From contig JNVV01000006.1 in the NCBI GenBank assembly GCA_000733355.1, positions 171,615 through 235,614 on the forward strand: DNA of 64,000 nucleotides, in the 5' to 3' direction. Made by a program: the position numbers and the translations under genes. Shown here in pieces: positions 62,896 through 64,000 of the stretch; positions within the stretch are counted from its first letter, which is position 1, and every line of letters starts with the position of its first letter. The notes under the pieces are model-generated. The model was not told the origin of the DNA. It was given only the letters and a program-made list of their open reading frames with translations, and searched no databases. This DNA is from Falciphora oryzae. Taxonomy: Eukaryota > Ascomycota > Sordariomycetes > Magnaporthales > Magnaporthaceae.

Positions 62896-64000
62896 CTATT
62901 TCTTGAATACGATCTGGCCTAACCTTTCAATCTCGCGCCCGTCGGCCGTGTTGCGGCCCGCAGCCTCGAGCAGCCTCGTCCATTCGTCCCTGTTCTTGAG
63001 GCGCACTGCCTCCTCGGCCGCCCGCACGCTCATGCCGCATTTCTCGTACATTGTGATAGATGTCCCCTCCTTGATCGTGGTGCACTTGGGAATAAAGGTA
63101 GAGGCGAGGCGTGGGTTGCCCGCTTGCAGAATCAGATTGAAGAATGGCTTTTGGTTTGTCCCGCGTGTGTCAGTCAAGTCGATCGGTCGGCTCTGGCATT
63201 TGGATCTTCCCGGATCCGTTGAGTGTTTGGTGTCCAGTGCACTCACCTCCCAGCCTATAGGGCTCTTGCGGGCCTTTGCGATCTCTTCGATTTCGTTCCA
63301 GTCTCGCTTGGCCACAAGAGCTCGAAGTCTGATGACGAGAGTCGGGGTGCGGTCTCATGTCAGCCTTCATAATACATCCCTTGCGCGCAATATAGACAAC
63401 CTTCCTCGCCGTGAAAGCGAGCAAGGGGCAGCACGGGGCCGACTCACCGGATCCACCAAGCCACCCTCTCGGGCACCTTGAACTCGCTCTGTATCTTCTT
63501 GGCGCGTCCATGATAACCGAGTCGGATCAGCTTGAACATTGTCTCGTTGACGCTCAGGCCAGTGAAGGAGTCGGTGAGGTCGCGGTCAAAGGCCTCCTGC
63601 ATGCGCAGCAAGGTGGCCGACTCCTTGAGCGCGCGGAGCTCAAAGGCACTCTCGCGGGCGTTGTCGCTCAGCAGGCGCGCGGCCAGCGCCATCTTATCGC
63701 CGGCGGTGCGCGCGTCGGGCTGCCGCAGGGCCTCGCGCAGAAAAACGCTGGCACCGTCCAGACGCCGGTCCTCCTGGTAGTAGAGGTCTTTGAGTAGCGA
63801 GTTGTCGCCATCGCGCGCCGCCGCGGCCTCGACCAGCGCCGTCGCCACGGGCCGCCGGTTCACGACACGGAAGAAGGCTGCCAGCGGCAGCTTGCGGCGC
63901 AGCGCGTGCAGCACCACAAGCACCAGATCTGTGTCGCCGCTCTCGACCGCCTTGTCCAGCGCCAGCTCCCCTTCCTCCATGGACAGCAGCAGCGGCACCT
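62896..64000 (-). CDS. VPS16: Vacuolar sorting protein VPS16, C-terminal part (5' end beyond the window)
   Basis: Three exons are visible on the minus strand: 64000-63448 (cut by the edge), 63328-63247 and 63147-62896. They encode the last 294 or so residues. Donors are both GTGAGT and acceptors CATCAG and AAAAG. The frame reads GELALDKAVESGDTDLVLVVLHALRRKL, SFTGLSVNETMFKLIRLGYHGRAKKIQSEFKVPERVAWWIR, LRALVAKRDWNEIEEIAKARKSPIGWE, PFFNLILQAGNPRLASTFIPKC and ends at IVFKK. This is the helical Vps16 C-terminal domain. VPS16 is a core subunit of the HOPS and CORVET tethers, where the domain binds VPS33 for SNARE-mediated fusion at vacuoles and endosomes. The N-terminal beta-propeller is missing only because the window ends. 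Confidence 0.93.

Noticed and set aside
1..64000. CRISPR arrays, operons, secondary-metabolite cluster or provirus
   Set aside because: There are no spaced direct repeats, no polyketide or peptide synthetase, terpene synthase or transporter set, and no viral or retrotransposon polymerase frame.

Overview
This is nuclear DNA from a filamentous ascomycete (Pezizomycotina). The best fit is a Sordariomycete; the Magnaporthales are possible but the window does not prove it. Evidence: GC-rich genes with short GT..AG introns and CTAAC-type branch points, long T/A homopolymers and CCTAGGTA-type motifs between genes, and single-copy genes with clear fungal homologues. There is no operon structure, CRISPR array or rRNA, and I could defend no tRNA. 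Three runs of N (17984-18122, 41502-41557, 59156-59303) show a scaffolded draft assembly.

Layout, left to right (strand): PEX11C peroxisomal membrane protein (+); six-Cys, probably GPI-anchored secreted protein (-); GPHR-family Golgi pH regulator (-); a 359-bp TA-flanked MITE; universal stress protein with a 1.1-kb intron (-); eIF3 subunit L (-); EFL1/RIA1 60S-maturation GTPase (+), broken by an assembly artefact; eIF4B (-); small Tim17/22/23-like membrane protein (+); the giant bridge-like lipid-transfer protein FMP27/Hobbit (+), which fills 28783-37938 in one exon; a decayed rhodopsin-domain (SAT4/PTH11-type) receptor pseudogene (+); a conserved Ser/Pro-rich protein of unknown function (+); RRP5 (-); a YML020W-like protein with a hydrolase-like triad (+); mitochondrial processing peptidase alpha (-); a DMA1-type FHA-RING ubiquitin ligase (+); and the 3' part of VPS16 (-), cut by the right edge.

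Most genes are housekeeping. Four of them serve translation or ribosome assembly (eIF3l, EFL1, eIF4B, RRP5). The rest cover organelle biology: peroxisome proliferation, Golgi ion balance, lipid transfer at membrane contacts, mitochondrial presequence removal and vacuolar/endosomal tethering. RRP5/YML020W-like, MPP-alpha/DMA1, eIF3l/EFL1 and eIF4B/Tim17-like are head-to-head pairs that may share promoter DNA. I see no secondary-metabolite cluster and no clearly new multi-gene system. The most useful observations are the microexon and the false duplication in EFL1, the receptor pseudogene, the MITE, and the hydrolase-like triad in the YML020W-like protein.
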